Below are positions 1-7,634 of a stretch of 64,000 nucleotides of DNA, one piece after another. The notes beneath the pieces were generated by a model. The model made no database searches. It saw nothing but the letters and a program-made list of their open reading frames with translations, and was not told the DNA's origin. Numbering within the stretch: the stretch's first letter is position 1; every line of letters begins with the position of its first letter. The translations under genes were made by a program, and so were the position numbers. Source of the DNA: VYDC01 sp963667515 (GTDB lineage Bacteria > Chloroflexota > Dehalococcoidia > UBA2979); NCBI GenBank assembly GCA_963667515.2, contig CAXXXY010000008.1, positions 277,705 to 341,704 on the forward strand. Direction: 5' to 3'.

Positions 1-166
1 CGATCATGTCCTCCGACTGCACGACGTGCGCCACGATCTCGGCGATCGGGTGCGCGGTGCCGGGCGGCAGGTAGCTGGCCTGCTCGGCGGTCACGTCGGC
101 GGCGGTGCCCTCGAACCAGCCGTGCGCGTGTCCCACAGCCTTCCTCATCGCCTCGGCGGCGTCCAT
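1..166 (-). CDS. DinB-like/damage-inducible family protein, N-terminal fragment cut by window edge
   Basis: An open frame reads leftward from ATG at 166 off the window edge, giving about 55 residues. GGGGG lies just upstream of the ATG as a plausible ribosome-binding site. The visible part has a helical pattern (start MDAAEAMRKAVGHAHGW, then a PGTAHPIAEIVAHVVQSED stretch). This looks like the first helices of a DinB-type four-helix bundle, in which a His in the 'AHV..sED' helix is one metal ligand. The C-terminal ligand His residues lie outside the window, so the family call is tentative. Confidence 0.5.
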   Translation of the reverse strand, partial: MDAAEAMRKAVGHAHGWFEGTAADVTAEQASYLPPGTAHPIAEIVAHVVQSEDMI

Positions 167-308
167 CGCATCCCCCTTCGCTCGTGGTGGTCGCGGCTCT
201 GCCCGCCGCGTCGTGCGGCGGGAAGGCGCGCGCGGCGACGCTACGCGACCGACCTGCGGAAGTCAACGCTTACGTAGGTAGTCGTTTCCTAAGCTGGCGA
301 CCGCTCGC

Positions 309-1385
309 CTACGGCAGAACACCGACCTCCCGCAGCAGGCGGAGCGTGCCCTCCAGGTCCTCAAGGCGGCTCAGGTCGACGTCGAGCGGCCGAAGCTCCG
401 CGATGGTCGGGAGCTCGGCGGTGCTCGGCACGCCGGGGAGCAGCGGATACTCGAAGGTCTCCTCGGCGTAGTAGCGCTGCGCCTCCTCGCCCAGCAGGAA
501 CTCGAGCAGCCGCTCGGCGGCCGCCGGCTCGCCCGAGCTCGCGAGGATGCCCGCGCCCGCGACGTTGACCAGCGTGCCGACGTCGCCGGGGGCGGTGTAG
601 TGGTTGCGCGCGCCGAAGCCGTCGCCCTCCTCGGCGAGGAAACGGTGCAGGTAGTAGTGGTTGACGAAGCCCACCTCGATCTCGCCGCTGGCGGCCGCCT
701 GCACGATCGAGGTGTTGTTCGGGTACTCGACGGCGCCGTTGGCGCGCACCGCCTGAAGCCACGCGCGCGCCGCCTCCTCGCCCTGCGTGGCGCGGAGCGC
801 GGTCACCCACGCCTGGAACGAGCCGTTCTGCGGCGCCCAGCCGATGCGGCCCTCCCAGCGCGGGTCGACGAAGTCGAGGATCGAGCCCGGCAGCTCGGCG
901 GGGTCGACCGCCTCGGTGTTGTAGACGACGACGCGCACGCGGCCCGAGAGCCCCACCCACTCGCCCTGTCGCGAGCGGAAGGCGGGGTCGAGCCGCTCCA
1001 GCAGCGCGTCGTCGAGGGGGGCGAGCAGGCCGGCCGCCTGCACCGCGCCGAGCGCCCCTGCGTCCTGCGCAATGAAGACGTCGGCGGGGCTGCGGTCGCC
1101 CTCCTCAAGCAGCAGCGCGGCGAGCTCCGCCGTGCCGGCGTAGCGCACGCCCACCTCTATGCCGCTTTGCTCGCTGAAGCGCTCCAGCAGCGGGCCGATC
1201 AGCTCGGCGCTGCGGCCGGAGTAGACGGTGAGCGACTCCTCGCCGCCGCCGCCGCAGGCGGCCGCGGCCAGCGCCAGCAGGGCCGCGCCGAGGAGCGCGG
1301 CCGCTCCGCGGAGCCGGGCGCGGGCGCGCCCACCGTCGACGCGCGCTTCACCGCGGCGCGCACGCGAGATATCCCGGCTCGACAT
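309..1385 (-). CDS. Iron(III) ABC transporter substrate-binding lipoprotein
   Basis: A 358-residue periplasmic-binding protein of the Fe3+ (FbpA/FutA/IdiA-like) extracellular solute-binding family, expected to hand ferric iron to an inner-membrane ABC importer. A basic N-terminus and hydrophobic stretch end at Ala-Ala-Ala-Cys (around residue 45), so it is probably a lipoprotein. The mature part opens with LTVYSGRSAELIGPLL, the usual start of these binding proteins. It continues with a VRVVVYNTEAV segment and a conserved 'NNTSIVQAAASGEIEVGFVNHYYLHRF' type region (shown here only by type), including the tyrosine pair typical of iron ligands. No permease or ATPase gene is adjacent in the window. 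A DtxR-like operator lies about 75 bp upstream of the start. Confidence 0.85.
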   Translation of the reverse strand: MSSRDISRARRGEARVDGGRARARLRGAAALLGAALLALAAAACGGGGEESLTVYSGRSAELIGPLLERFSEQSGIEVGVRYAGTAELAALLLEEGDRSPADVFIAQDAGALGAVQAAGLLAPLDDALLERLDPAFRSRQGEWVGLSGRVRVVVYNTEAVDPAELPGSILDFVDPRWEGRIGWAPQNGSFQAWVTALRATQGEEAARAWLQAVRANGAVEYPNNTSIVQAAASGEIEVGFVNHYYLHRFLAEEGDGFGARNHYTAPGDVGTLVNVAGAGILASSGEPAAAERLLEFLLGEEAQRYYAEETFEYPLLPGVPSTAELPTIAELRPLDVDLSRLEDLEGTLRLLREVGVLP

Positions 1386-1460
1386 CCAACGTACCCACCG
1401 CAGCGCCCACGCCTCTTCGCTCCGACCGGATCGGAGCAGATGTGGTGCCTACGTGCAATT

Positions 1461-1475
1461 GTTAGCTATGCCTAA
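1461..1475 (-). promoter_or_regulatory. Putative DtxR/IdeR-type metal-repressor box
   Basis: Read on the minus strand the site is TTAGGCATAGCTAAC. The half-sites TTAGG and GCTAAC match the outer parts of the DtxR/IdeR consensus (TTAGGTTAGSCTAACCTAA), but the centre differs. It lies 75-90 bp upstream of the iron-binding-protein start, where an iron-responsive repressor would act. The rest of the 216-bp gap between 1386 and 1601 shows no gene. Confidence 0.4.
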
Positions 1476-1601
1476 TGTCAGGAGGTAGCCGCTACCGTGG
1501 TGGGCGTGGCCGACGACCTGCCGGCGCCTCGCCTCCGGGGGGAGCGTGGCCCTCGGTGGGGGCGCGGAGTCGGACGCGCGGGGGTCGGAGCGGGCGGCGA
1601 G

Positions 1602-2405
1602 CTACGGCGCGACCAGCTCCTGCACCTTCACGGCGAAGCTCTCCCACGGCACGATCGGCTGCTGGAACGAGGTGACGACCGCTTCGACGACCTCGCCGGG
1701 CTCGATCGGTCCGCGCACCTTGCCGAACGGCTCGTGCACGAGGTCGCCGGCGGCGTCGTACATCGGCACGACCACCACGAGGCCCGCCAGCGCCGTTGCG
1801 CCGTCGTTGCGGATCTGGCCGCGCCACTGCGACCGCCCGCCACGCGCCTCCCCCAGCTCGCCGCCGAGCACGGTCACGCGCGCCGGCTCCCAGTCGGCCG
1901 CCGTCACGGCGGTGACCTCGATGCGCCAGGTGGAACCGTCCGGGAAGAAGTCCGGGCCGGTCAGCACCTCGTACTGGCTGAAGTCGCCCGGCGGGAGCAC
2001 GGGAAGGCTGGCGTAGCCGATCTGCGTTCCCCAGAAGACGCCGTTCTCGTCATAGAGGGTGACCGCCATCTCCACGCCCGCGAGCTCGCCGTGGATGTGG
2101 ACGTGACCGTTGGGGTCGGGGACCGTGGACTCGTTGCGGATCTCGAGCGAGTAGGCGGCGTCGGCAACGAGGTCGGTGACCTCGGGCGCCTCCGGGTCGC
2201 GCGTGGGGACGGGCTCGGGGCTGGCGGGTGCGTCCGCCGTCGTGGGGCTTGCGGTCGGCGTCGACGCGGGGGCGCTCGCGGCGGGCGGGCGTGCGGGAGC
2301 CTCGTCGGCCTCCTCGGCGTCGGCGCACGTGCCGAGCACCAGCGCGATCGCGGCGACGGCGGTGGCGATGGCGAATGGGCGCACGCGGGCTCCGTTCCTC
2401 GGCAT
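1602..2405 (-). CDS. Secreted/lipoprotein of unknown function with FxLYD-like beta domains
   Basis: A 267-residue exported protein. ATG at 2405 is followed by a short basic segment, a hydrophobic helix and a Cys (Leu-Gly-Thr-Cys) that could be a lipobox. A 50-residue Pro/Ala/Ser/Thr-rich linker follows, then about 190 residues of beta-rich sequence. Two similar halves can be seen, each with statements of the type 'I.N....P....V...lYD..G', seen here as VTLYDENGVFWGT and VVPMYDAAGDLVHEPF. This resembles FxLYD/DUF3426-type repeats in surface proteins of unknown role. The frame stays open far upstream, but that part lies inside the acyl-CoA dehydrogenase gene, so I chose the ATG directly before the signal peptide. 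Confidence 0.6.
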   Translation of the reverse strand: MPRNGARVRPFAIATAVAAIALVLGTCADAEEADEAPARPPAASAPASTPTASPTTADAPASPEPVPTRDPEAPEVTDLVADAAYSLEIRNESTVPDPNGHVHIHGELAGVEMAVTLYDENGVFWGTQIGYASLPVLPPGDFSQYEVLTGPDFFPDGSTWRIEVTAVTAADWEPARVTVLGGELGEARGGRSQWRGQIRNDGATALAGLVVVVPMYDAAGDLVHEPFGKVRGPIEPGEVVEAVVTSFQQPIVPWESFAVKVQELVAP

Positions 2406-2500
2406 CGGTACGCGAGCGAGGGCTCGGGCGGATTCGCGGGCGGCGGGCGCCCGACTCGACGCGAGCGCGGGCCGCGAGCGCGGGCCGGAGCCGCGACGCG

Positions 2501-3721
2501 CTAGCCGCGCGGCAGGCCGAGCCCGCGCGTGGCGATGACGTTGCGCTGGATCTCGGAGGTGCCGGAGGAGATCGTGCGTGAGGTGCTCTCCACGTACGCC
2601 TGCGCGAAGAACGCCTCCAGCGGCGCGCGCTCGTCGTCCGCGTCCCACAGCGTGCTGTAGAGCCCATAGACCGAGGCGCCGGTGCGCGCGATCGCCTGCG
2701 CGAGCTCCGAGACGAAGACCTTGGATACGGACGCCTCGTGGTTGGGCACGCCGCCCGCCTTCTGGATGGAGATGATCTGCGCGGAGAAGCCGTAGAGCAC
2801 CTCGGCGTCGACCCAGCGCTGTGCGATCTGCTGCCGGAGCGAGTCGCGCCGGTCGAGGCGCGCGCGCTTCGCCCCCGCGCCGCCCGCGTCCGCGATCAGG
2901 CGCGCGAGCAGCCGCCGCGCCTCGATGGCGCCCGCGATATTCGAGCGCTCGAAGTCGAGCACCGTCATCGCGACGTACCAGCCGCGGTTCTCCTCTCCCA
3001 CGCGGTTGGTGAGCGGGACGCGCGCGTCCTCGAAGAAGGTCTCGTTGAAGGCGTGGCGCCAGTTCATGTTGGTCAGCGGCCGCACGGTGACGCCCGGCTG
3101 CCGCATGTCGGCGAGCAGGAACGAGATGCCGCGGTGGCGCGGCAGATCGGGGTCGGTCCGCACGAGCACACAGAGCCACTCCGCCTCATGCCCGTCGGAG
3201 GTCCAGATCTTCTGCCCGTTCACGACGTACTCGTCGCCATCGCGGACCGCGCGGGTGGAGAGACCCGCGAGATCGGAGCCGGCGCCGGGCTCGGAGAAGC
3301 CCTGCGCCCACACCACGGAGCCATCGAGGATGCGCGGCAGGTGGGTGCGCTTTTGTTCGTCCGTGCCGTGGATGATCAGCGCAGAGCCGAGGAAGCCGAC
3401 CGCCACCCCCTGTACGGAGGGCGCGTCCGCCCGCGCCATCTCCTCGTTGAAGACGAACTGCTCGGCGGGGCCAAGGCCGGCGCCCCCGTACTCGCTCGGC
3501 CAGTGCGGCGCGAACCAGCCACGCGCCGCCAGCGCCTCCGCCCAGCGCCGAGCGACCTCGCGCCGCTCGGGCTCGTCGGCGAGGCGGTCCTTCTGCCAGA
3601 TGCGCCGCACGATGCGGTTGTGGGTGGCCAGCTCGCGGTAGCGCTCGGGAAGCTCGCGCTCGAGGAAGTCGCGCACCTCGCCGCGGAAGGCCGCCTCCTG
3701 CGGGCTGTCCTGCCAGTCCAT
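2501..3721 (-). CDS. Acyl-CoA dehydrogenase family protein
   Basis: A full-length (406-residue) FAD-dependent acyl-CoA dehydrogenase that would oxidise an acyl-CoA thioester to its enoyl-CoA and pass electrons to ETF. The N-terminal helical domain starts MDWQDSPQEAAFRGEVRDFL. The FAD/substrate segment FSEPGAGSDLAGL sits near residue 140, and 'YVVNGQKIWTS' follows around 170, both family hallmarks. The C-terminal helical domain ends TSEIQRNVIATRGLGLPRG. The acyl specificity cannot be told. It stands alone, with a secreted protein downstream and small genes divergent upstream. A truncated paralogue with an almost identical C-terminal tail is at 61904-62200. Confidence 0.92.
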   Translation of the reverse strand: MDWQDSPQEAAFRGEVRDFLERELPERYRELATHNRIVRRIWQKDRLADEPERREVARRWAEALAARGWFAPHWPSEYGGAGLGPAEQFVFNEEMARADAPSVQGVAVGFLGSALIIHGTDEQKRTHLPRILDGSVVWAQGFSEPGAGSDLAGLSTRAVRDGDEYVVNGQKIWTSDGHEAEWLCVLVRTDPDLPRHRGISFLLADMRQPGVTVRPLTNMNWRHAFNETFFEDARVPLTNRVGEENRGWYVAMTVLDFERSNIAGAIEARRLLARLIADAGGAGAKRARLDRRDSLRQQIAQRWVDAEVLYGFSAQIISIQKAGGVPNHEASVSKVFVSELAQAIARTGASVYGLYSTLWDADDERAPLEAFFAQAYVESTSRTISSGTSEIQRNVIATRGLGLPRG

Positions 3722-3973
3722 CGCGCGCGTGCCTCCACGCCGACCGCGCGCCCGGAGGCGCCGCCCACGAGGTCGTTATACGCTCGTCTCGCGCAGCGGG
3801 GCGAGTGCGCGACGCCGCGGGCGGAGCGGCGAGGCGGCGGGCGTCGCCCGATCGGCCGACGCCCGCCGTCACCCCGATTGCCGCTCGACGCTCGCCCGTC
3901 CTCGGGACGCGACGAGCACGCCGGCGCGCGAGGATGGCTGCACGAAAGTCAGACCGAGAGCGAGGAGAGAGCG

Positions 3974-4114
3974 ATGATCATCGAGCCGACCGTCAGGGCG
4001 CTGTTCAACGCCGTCGTCGCTGGCGGCCGCCCCGGCGCGCCGACCATGCGCGAGGTGCAGCGTGACGCGCGGGCCGCCGAGCGGGTGCGGCGCCGCGCGC
4101 TGCTCTCCTGCTAG
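3974..4114 (+). CDS. Small hypothetical protein (46 aa)
   Basis: ATG at 3974 follows a good ribosome-binding site (GAGGAGAG, 3961-3970), and the frame closes at a TAG. The product starts MIIEPTVRALFNAVVAGGRP and becomes Arg/Ala-rich. No family is recognised. The ribosome-binding site and the tandem arrangement with the next small frame make translation believable. GC-rich DNA produces many chance frames, so confidence is moderate. Confidence 0.45.
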   Translation: MIIEPTVRALFNAVVAGGRPGAPTMREVQRDARAAERVRRRALLSC

Positions 4115-4135
4115 CGCGAGGGATCGGGGGGCGCG

Positions 4136-4285
4136 ATGTACGACGCGCAGAGCGGGTCGCCCGTCCGCGCGCACGAGGGGCCGAGCGTCAGCGAGCTGCG
4201 CTCGGCGGCGGCGCTCGCGCTCGGCTCGTGGACGCTGGTCGCGGCGGTGGCGCTGCTGCCGAGGCTCGTCGCGGCGCTCGGCTGA
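4136..4285 (+). CDS. Small single-pass membrane protein (49 aa)
   Basis: A 49-residue frame 21 bp after the preceding small gene, starting ATG at 4136 and ending TGA. It begins MYDAQSGSPVRAHEGPS. From about residue 24 to 47 it is a continuous Ala/Leu/Val helix (ALALGSWTLVAAVALLPRL) that would span the membrane once. No family is recognised. Together with the previous frame it could form a two-gene operon of small proteins. Confidence 0.4.
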   Translation: MYDAQSGSPVRAHEGPSVSELRSAAALALGSWTLVAAVALLPRLVAALG

Positions 4286-4383
4286 GGCGCGCCGCCGAGG
4301 CGTCCGGCACGCGCGTGCACGGCCTCGCCTCGGGCAGACGCAGCTCAGTCGTGCGCGCCCGGACCGGGCGCGCTGGCCCCCGT

Positions 4384-4551
4384 TCAGCAGCCGGGCTCGC
4401 CGCCGTTGCCGCAGCAGTGCGAGAACGTGGAGAGCTTCCGCCAGTTGTTGCGCAGCAGCAGGCGCAGTTTCACGTGGAACGGCGCGTCGTAGTCGCGCCA
4501 GTTCGCCACCACGCCGCGGAGCGAGGGGCGGCCGCGCCCCGGATCGCACAT
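4384..4551 (-). CDS. Small Cys-rich protein with CCGNxGEPGC tail (55 aa)
   Basis: Minus-strand ATG at 4551, TGA ending at 4384, 55 residues. A basic amphipathic middle (FHVKLRLLLRNNWRKL) is followed by the C-terminal motif HCCGNGGEPGC. Three C-terminal Cys plus Cys2 suggest metal or redox chemistry. The tail looks like that of small uncharacterised proteins I recall from Chloroflexi/Actinobacteria annotations, but no function is known to me. It is the last minus-strand gene after the copper/nos block, 46 bp beyond the lipoprotein gene, so co-transcription is possible. Confidence 0.55.
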   Translation of the reverse strand: MCDPGRGRPSLRGVVANWRDYDAPFHVKLRLLLRNNWRKLSTFSHCCGNGGEPGC

Positions 4552-4597
4552 GCGAGCCACGGTACGCTAGGCGGTGCCCGGCGTGGAGGAGGCGAGG

Positions 4598-5038
4598 CTA
4601 CGGCGCCTCCTCGGAGGCGCGGATGCGGCCGAAGATGTCCAGCGGGCGGGCGTCGTCGCGGAGCACGGTCAGCTGCGGGTCGTGGAAATGAAACGCGAGC
4701 GTGCCGCTCGCGCCCGGCGGCAGCACGCCGGTGCTCACCAGCGGGTCGCTCTGCTGGGGGCCGCCGTACAGCGTCACGGTGTGCGCGGCGGAGCCGGCGT
4801 TGCGCACCGTGAGCGTGACGTCCGAGTGCGTGAGCACCTCGATCAGCGGGGGCACGCCCGGTGCCTCGCCCGCGAGCGCGAGGTAGTCGTCCCCGACCTC
4901 GAGCTCGAAGGCGTAGCGAAGCGCGTCCTCCGCGCCGAACAGGTTGAGCGACTCCTCGCCCTCGCAGGCCGCGCCGAGCGCGAGGGCAAGCGCGAGCGCC
5001 GCAGCGCGGAGGCGACGCCGCGCGAGGCGCCGGCTCAC
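4598..5038 (-). CDS. Cupredoxin-like lipoprotein of the nos/copper operon
   Basis: A 146-residue protein with Arg-rich N-terminus, hydrophobic helix and Leu-Gly-Ala-Ala-Cys lipobox. The mature part is beta-rich with 'DVTLTVRNAGSAAHTVTLYGG' style strands (motif VRNAGSAAHTVTLY). It ends with a GTLAFHFHDPQLTVL segment rich in His, a layout reminiscent of cupredoxins. A complete blue-copper ligand set (His...Cys...His...Met) is not visible. It overlaps the preceding pcuAC gene by 4 bp (5035-5038), so the two are translationally coupled and probably share a periplasmic copper-delivery role. The function is inferred from context. Confidence 0.6.
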   Translation of the reverse strand: MSRRLARRRLRAAALALALALGAACEGEESLNLFGAEDALRYAFELEVGDDYLALAGEAPGVPPLIEVLTHSDVTLTVRNAGSAAHTVTLYGGPQQSDPLVSTGVLPPGASGTLAFHFHDPQLTVLRDDARPLDIFGRIRASEEAP

Positions 5039-5499
5039 TCGCCCGCCGCCGATCGCACTACCACCGTCACCTCGCGCTCGCCGGCGTGCTCAAAGAGCAG
5101 CGCCAGCGCGAAGCGGTCGCCGGCGCGCAGCGGCGCCGCGAGCTCCAGCAGCATCACGTGGTTGCCGCCGGGCGCGAGGGTCAGCGTCCCGCCCTCCGCC
5201 TCGACGTCCCAGGCGGGCACGGCCGCCATGCGCAGCAGCTCGCCCTGCTGCACCGTCGCATGCAGGTGCGCCATGCGCGCGACGCCGGCCTCGACGCTCG
5301 CGCCCACGAGGCGATCGGGCTCGCGCTGCTCGTTGACCACGGTGAGGTAGACGGCGCCGTTCTCGCCGGGGTTGCCCGCCGTCTCGCGCGCCCAGGCGCC
5401 CGCGACGACGAGCTCCGGCGCCCCATCGGCGCTCGCGCAGGCAGCCGCGACGAGGCCGAGCAGCAGCACGGCGAGCAGCGGCGCGCGCGGGCGCTGCAC
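5035..5499 (-). CDS. PCu(A)C-type periplasmic copper chaperone
   Basis: A 154-residue lipoprotein (hydrophobic signal ending Ala-Ala-Ala-Cys). The mature domain matches PCu(A)C/DUF461 chaperones, which carry Cu(I) to the CuA site of oxidases or, in nos clusters, toward NosZ. The family ligand set H-x10-M-x21-H-x-M is visible as HATVQQGELLRM followed by GGNHVM, the spacing being 22 rather than 21. The opening 'VVAGAWARET' and 'GAVYLTVVNE' strands are typical. It lies directly downstream of the damaged sco gene and overlaps the next lipoprotein gene by 4 bp. This frame itself is intact, unlike its upstream neighbours. Confidence 0.85.
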   Translation of the reverse strand: MQRPRAPLLAVLLLGLVAAACASADGAPELVVAGAWARETAGNPGENGAVYLTVVNEQREPDRLVGASVEAGVARMAHLHATVQQGELLRMAAVPAWDVEAEGGTLTLAPGGNHVMLLELAAPLRAGDRFALALLFEHAGEREVTVVVRSAAGE

Positions 5500-5503
5500 G
5501 ACG

Positions 5504-6197
5504 CTAGCCCTCCTCGAGCACGCCGCGCAGATCCAGCGCGAGCTCCTCCACGGAGATCGAGCGCGGCACCTTCAGCCGTCGCGCGCCGGATCGGTCCACC
5601 ACGTAGGAGGACGAGGGGTGGGCCATGAAGTAGCTCGACCCGTCGGCGCTCAGCTGCTCCTTCTCGGCGCGGATGCGCTAGCTCGCGAGCGCGGCCTGCA
5701 CCTCGCGAGGGTCGCCGGTGGCGCCGCCGAAGTCCGGATCGAAGCGCGGCACGTTGTTCGCGAGCACCTCGGCGGAGTCGCGCTCCGGGTCGACCGTCAC
5801 CATCACCACGTGCAGCTCGTCCCGGAGCTCCTGCGGCAGCTCGCGCAGAGTGCGCTCGTAGCTGGAGAGGGTGCGCGGGCAGATGTCGGGGCAGTTCGTG
5901 TAGCCGAAGTAGAGCGCGACCACCTGGCCGCGGTAGTCGGAGAGCCGAAACGGCTCCCCGTCGTGGCGGGTCAGCACGATGTCCGGCATCGGCTGGGCGG
6001 GCTCATAACACCACGCTCGGCAGCTCGGGCAGCGCGCCGGGCGCGGCGGCAGCGAGCGCCGGCGCGTCCGCGCCCGCCTCGTCGCCGCCGCTCGTCACGA
6101 GGGCGACGGCCAGCAGTAGAGCGGCGGCCGCCGCCGCGCCGCCGCCGATGAGCGCGACGCGCCTCGACAGCCGGGCCGTGAGTCGATCGCTGCCCAG
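5504..6197 (-). pseudogene. SCO1/SenC copper-delivery protein gene, broken by frameshift and in-frame TAG
   Basis: SCO proteins are membrane-anchored thioredoxin folds that deliver copper to CuA centres. The core (5989 to 5681) has LTRHDGEPFRLSDYRG and the Cys pair in FGYTNCPDICPRT. Two lesions are visible. (1) The N-terminal anchor (ALIGGG...LLLAVALV) is in another frame; removing one T in GTGGTGTTATGAG near 6003 joins it to YEPAQPMPDIVL. (2) TAG at 5678-5680 interrupts the core frame right before RIRAEKEQLSADG. The same frame then runs on through YFMAHPSSSYVVD, which holds the conserved copper-ligand His, to a second TAG at 5504. No ordinary start codon is visible for the anchor; a CTG follows GGGAGG at 6197. 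Sequencing error cannot be excluded. Confidence 0.75.
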
Positions 6198-6206
6198 GGG
6201 GCCTCC

Positions 6207-6986
6207 CTACACCGCGTCGGTTCGGCGGAAGACGAGCACCGCGGCCAGCGCGGGCAGCAGCCCCCACGCGAGCAGCAACCCCACGAGCAGCGGGCGCAGG
6301 CCCGCGCCGAGGTTGCGCGTGAGGTAGTTGCCGGCCGGGCCCAGCGCGTCGAGCGAGGTGCCCACCTCGTCGATCACGGCGACCTTGAAGACCTCGGCCG
6401 GGTTCACGAGCGCCGCGCCGACGACGGTGCGGAGGTCGAGCCGCGTCGCCACGACGGTCGCCATCAGGCCGAGGTCGCCGAGGAACAGCAGCAGCAGCGG
6501 CGGCCGGCCGAGCAGCGCGAGCGCGAGCGCGAGGCGCTGCCGCAGTCCGCCGGAGAGCTCGCGCGGCCGCTTGCGCAGGTGGTCCTCGATGCCGACCAGC
6601 GAGGCGCCCGCGAGCGCCTCCTGAGCCGCGACGCCGCGCAGCGCGCCGAAGAAGCGCAGCAGCTCGCCCGCGGGGAGGTCGGGGAGCTGCGCGTCCTGGG
6701 GGACGTAGCCTATGCGTCGGCGCACACCGCCCGGGTCACGCGCGAGCCGGCGGGCATCGACCACGACCTCCCCCTCGCAGTGCGCCAGGTACAGCAGACA
6801 GCGGATCGCTGTCGTCTTGCCGGCGCCGTTGCCACCCCACAGCGCCACCGCCTCGCCGCGTCGCAGCTCGAGCGAGAAGGCGTCGAGAACGGTGCGCGCG
6901 CCGTAGCGCTTCGTCACGGCGGTCACCTCGAGCAGCGGCCCGCCTCCGCGCGCGCCCGCCGCGCCGCTGCGCGCCGCGCTCGACAT
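6207..6986 (-). pseudogene. nosF/nosY: nosF-nosY fusion left by an internal deletion
   Basis: NosF is the ATPase and NosY the permease of the ABC complex that, with NosD, matures the CuZ centre of NosZ. ATG at 6986 begins an ABC ATPase: EVTAVTKRYGARTVL, Walker A GGNGAGKTT, Q-loop YVPQD and signature LSGGLRQRL. At the Leu-rich run before Walker B (about 6486) the ATPase stops short of its Asp-Glu. It joins in frame to the last part of a permease (LGDLGLMATVVATRLDL, VNPAEVFKVAVI, then a final membrane helix and VFRRTDAV). The Walker B, D-loop, H-switch and the first permease helices are missing, so neither protein can work. The frame upstream also runs into nosD without a stop. Confidence 0.8.
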
Positions 6987-7634
6987 CCGGCGTGCGAGCG
7001 GCGTGCCCGCGACGGCGATCGTGGCGACGGCCGCGCCCGCCGCAAGCAGGACGCCGCCCAACCCCAGCAACGGCACGCGTCGGGCAGCGGGAGGCGCGAA
7101 CCACCCGGGCAACGGGGCGTCCAGCAGCGGCGCCTCGTCCACCACCTTCGGATCGGGGCGCAGGTTCGACACGGCGCGTGCCGCGAAGTCGACGGCGATC
7201 GCGGAGGGGCCGTAGTTGAAGAGCGAGAGCACCGGGTCCTCGTCGCTCAGCGACTCGAAGAGCGAGCGCGGGCGGTAGGGGAGATCGCCGTCGGCGTCGT
7301 AGCCGACGTAGTCGCTCCAGTAGTTGCCGCGCTCGTCGCTCCAGGCGTTGCCCGCGAGGTCGCCGCCGCCCCGCACCTCGATCTGCGTGCCGTTGCGGTC
7401 GAAGCCGTTGCCCACCAGCTCCACCCGCTCCGTCGAGGGCTGAAACGGGAGCGCCACGTGGTTGAAGGCGATGAGGTTGTCGCGGAACGTCGCGAAGGCG
7501 CTGATGCCGTGCGGCACGGTGTCGAACGAGACGCCGATGCGGTTGCGCAGCAGCACGTTGTCGCGGACAGAGAGGTTCGCGATCTCCTTCAGCCTGTACC
7601 GCTTCTGGTTTCTTGGACACATCGCTGGCGGTAA

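Noticed and set aside
5678..5680. TAG in sco as a recoded pyrrolysine codon
   Set aside because: Many genes here end at TAG, no pyl genes are visible, and the same gene has a frameshift, so decay or error is simpler.
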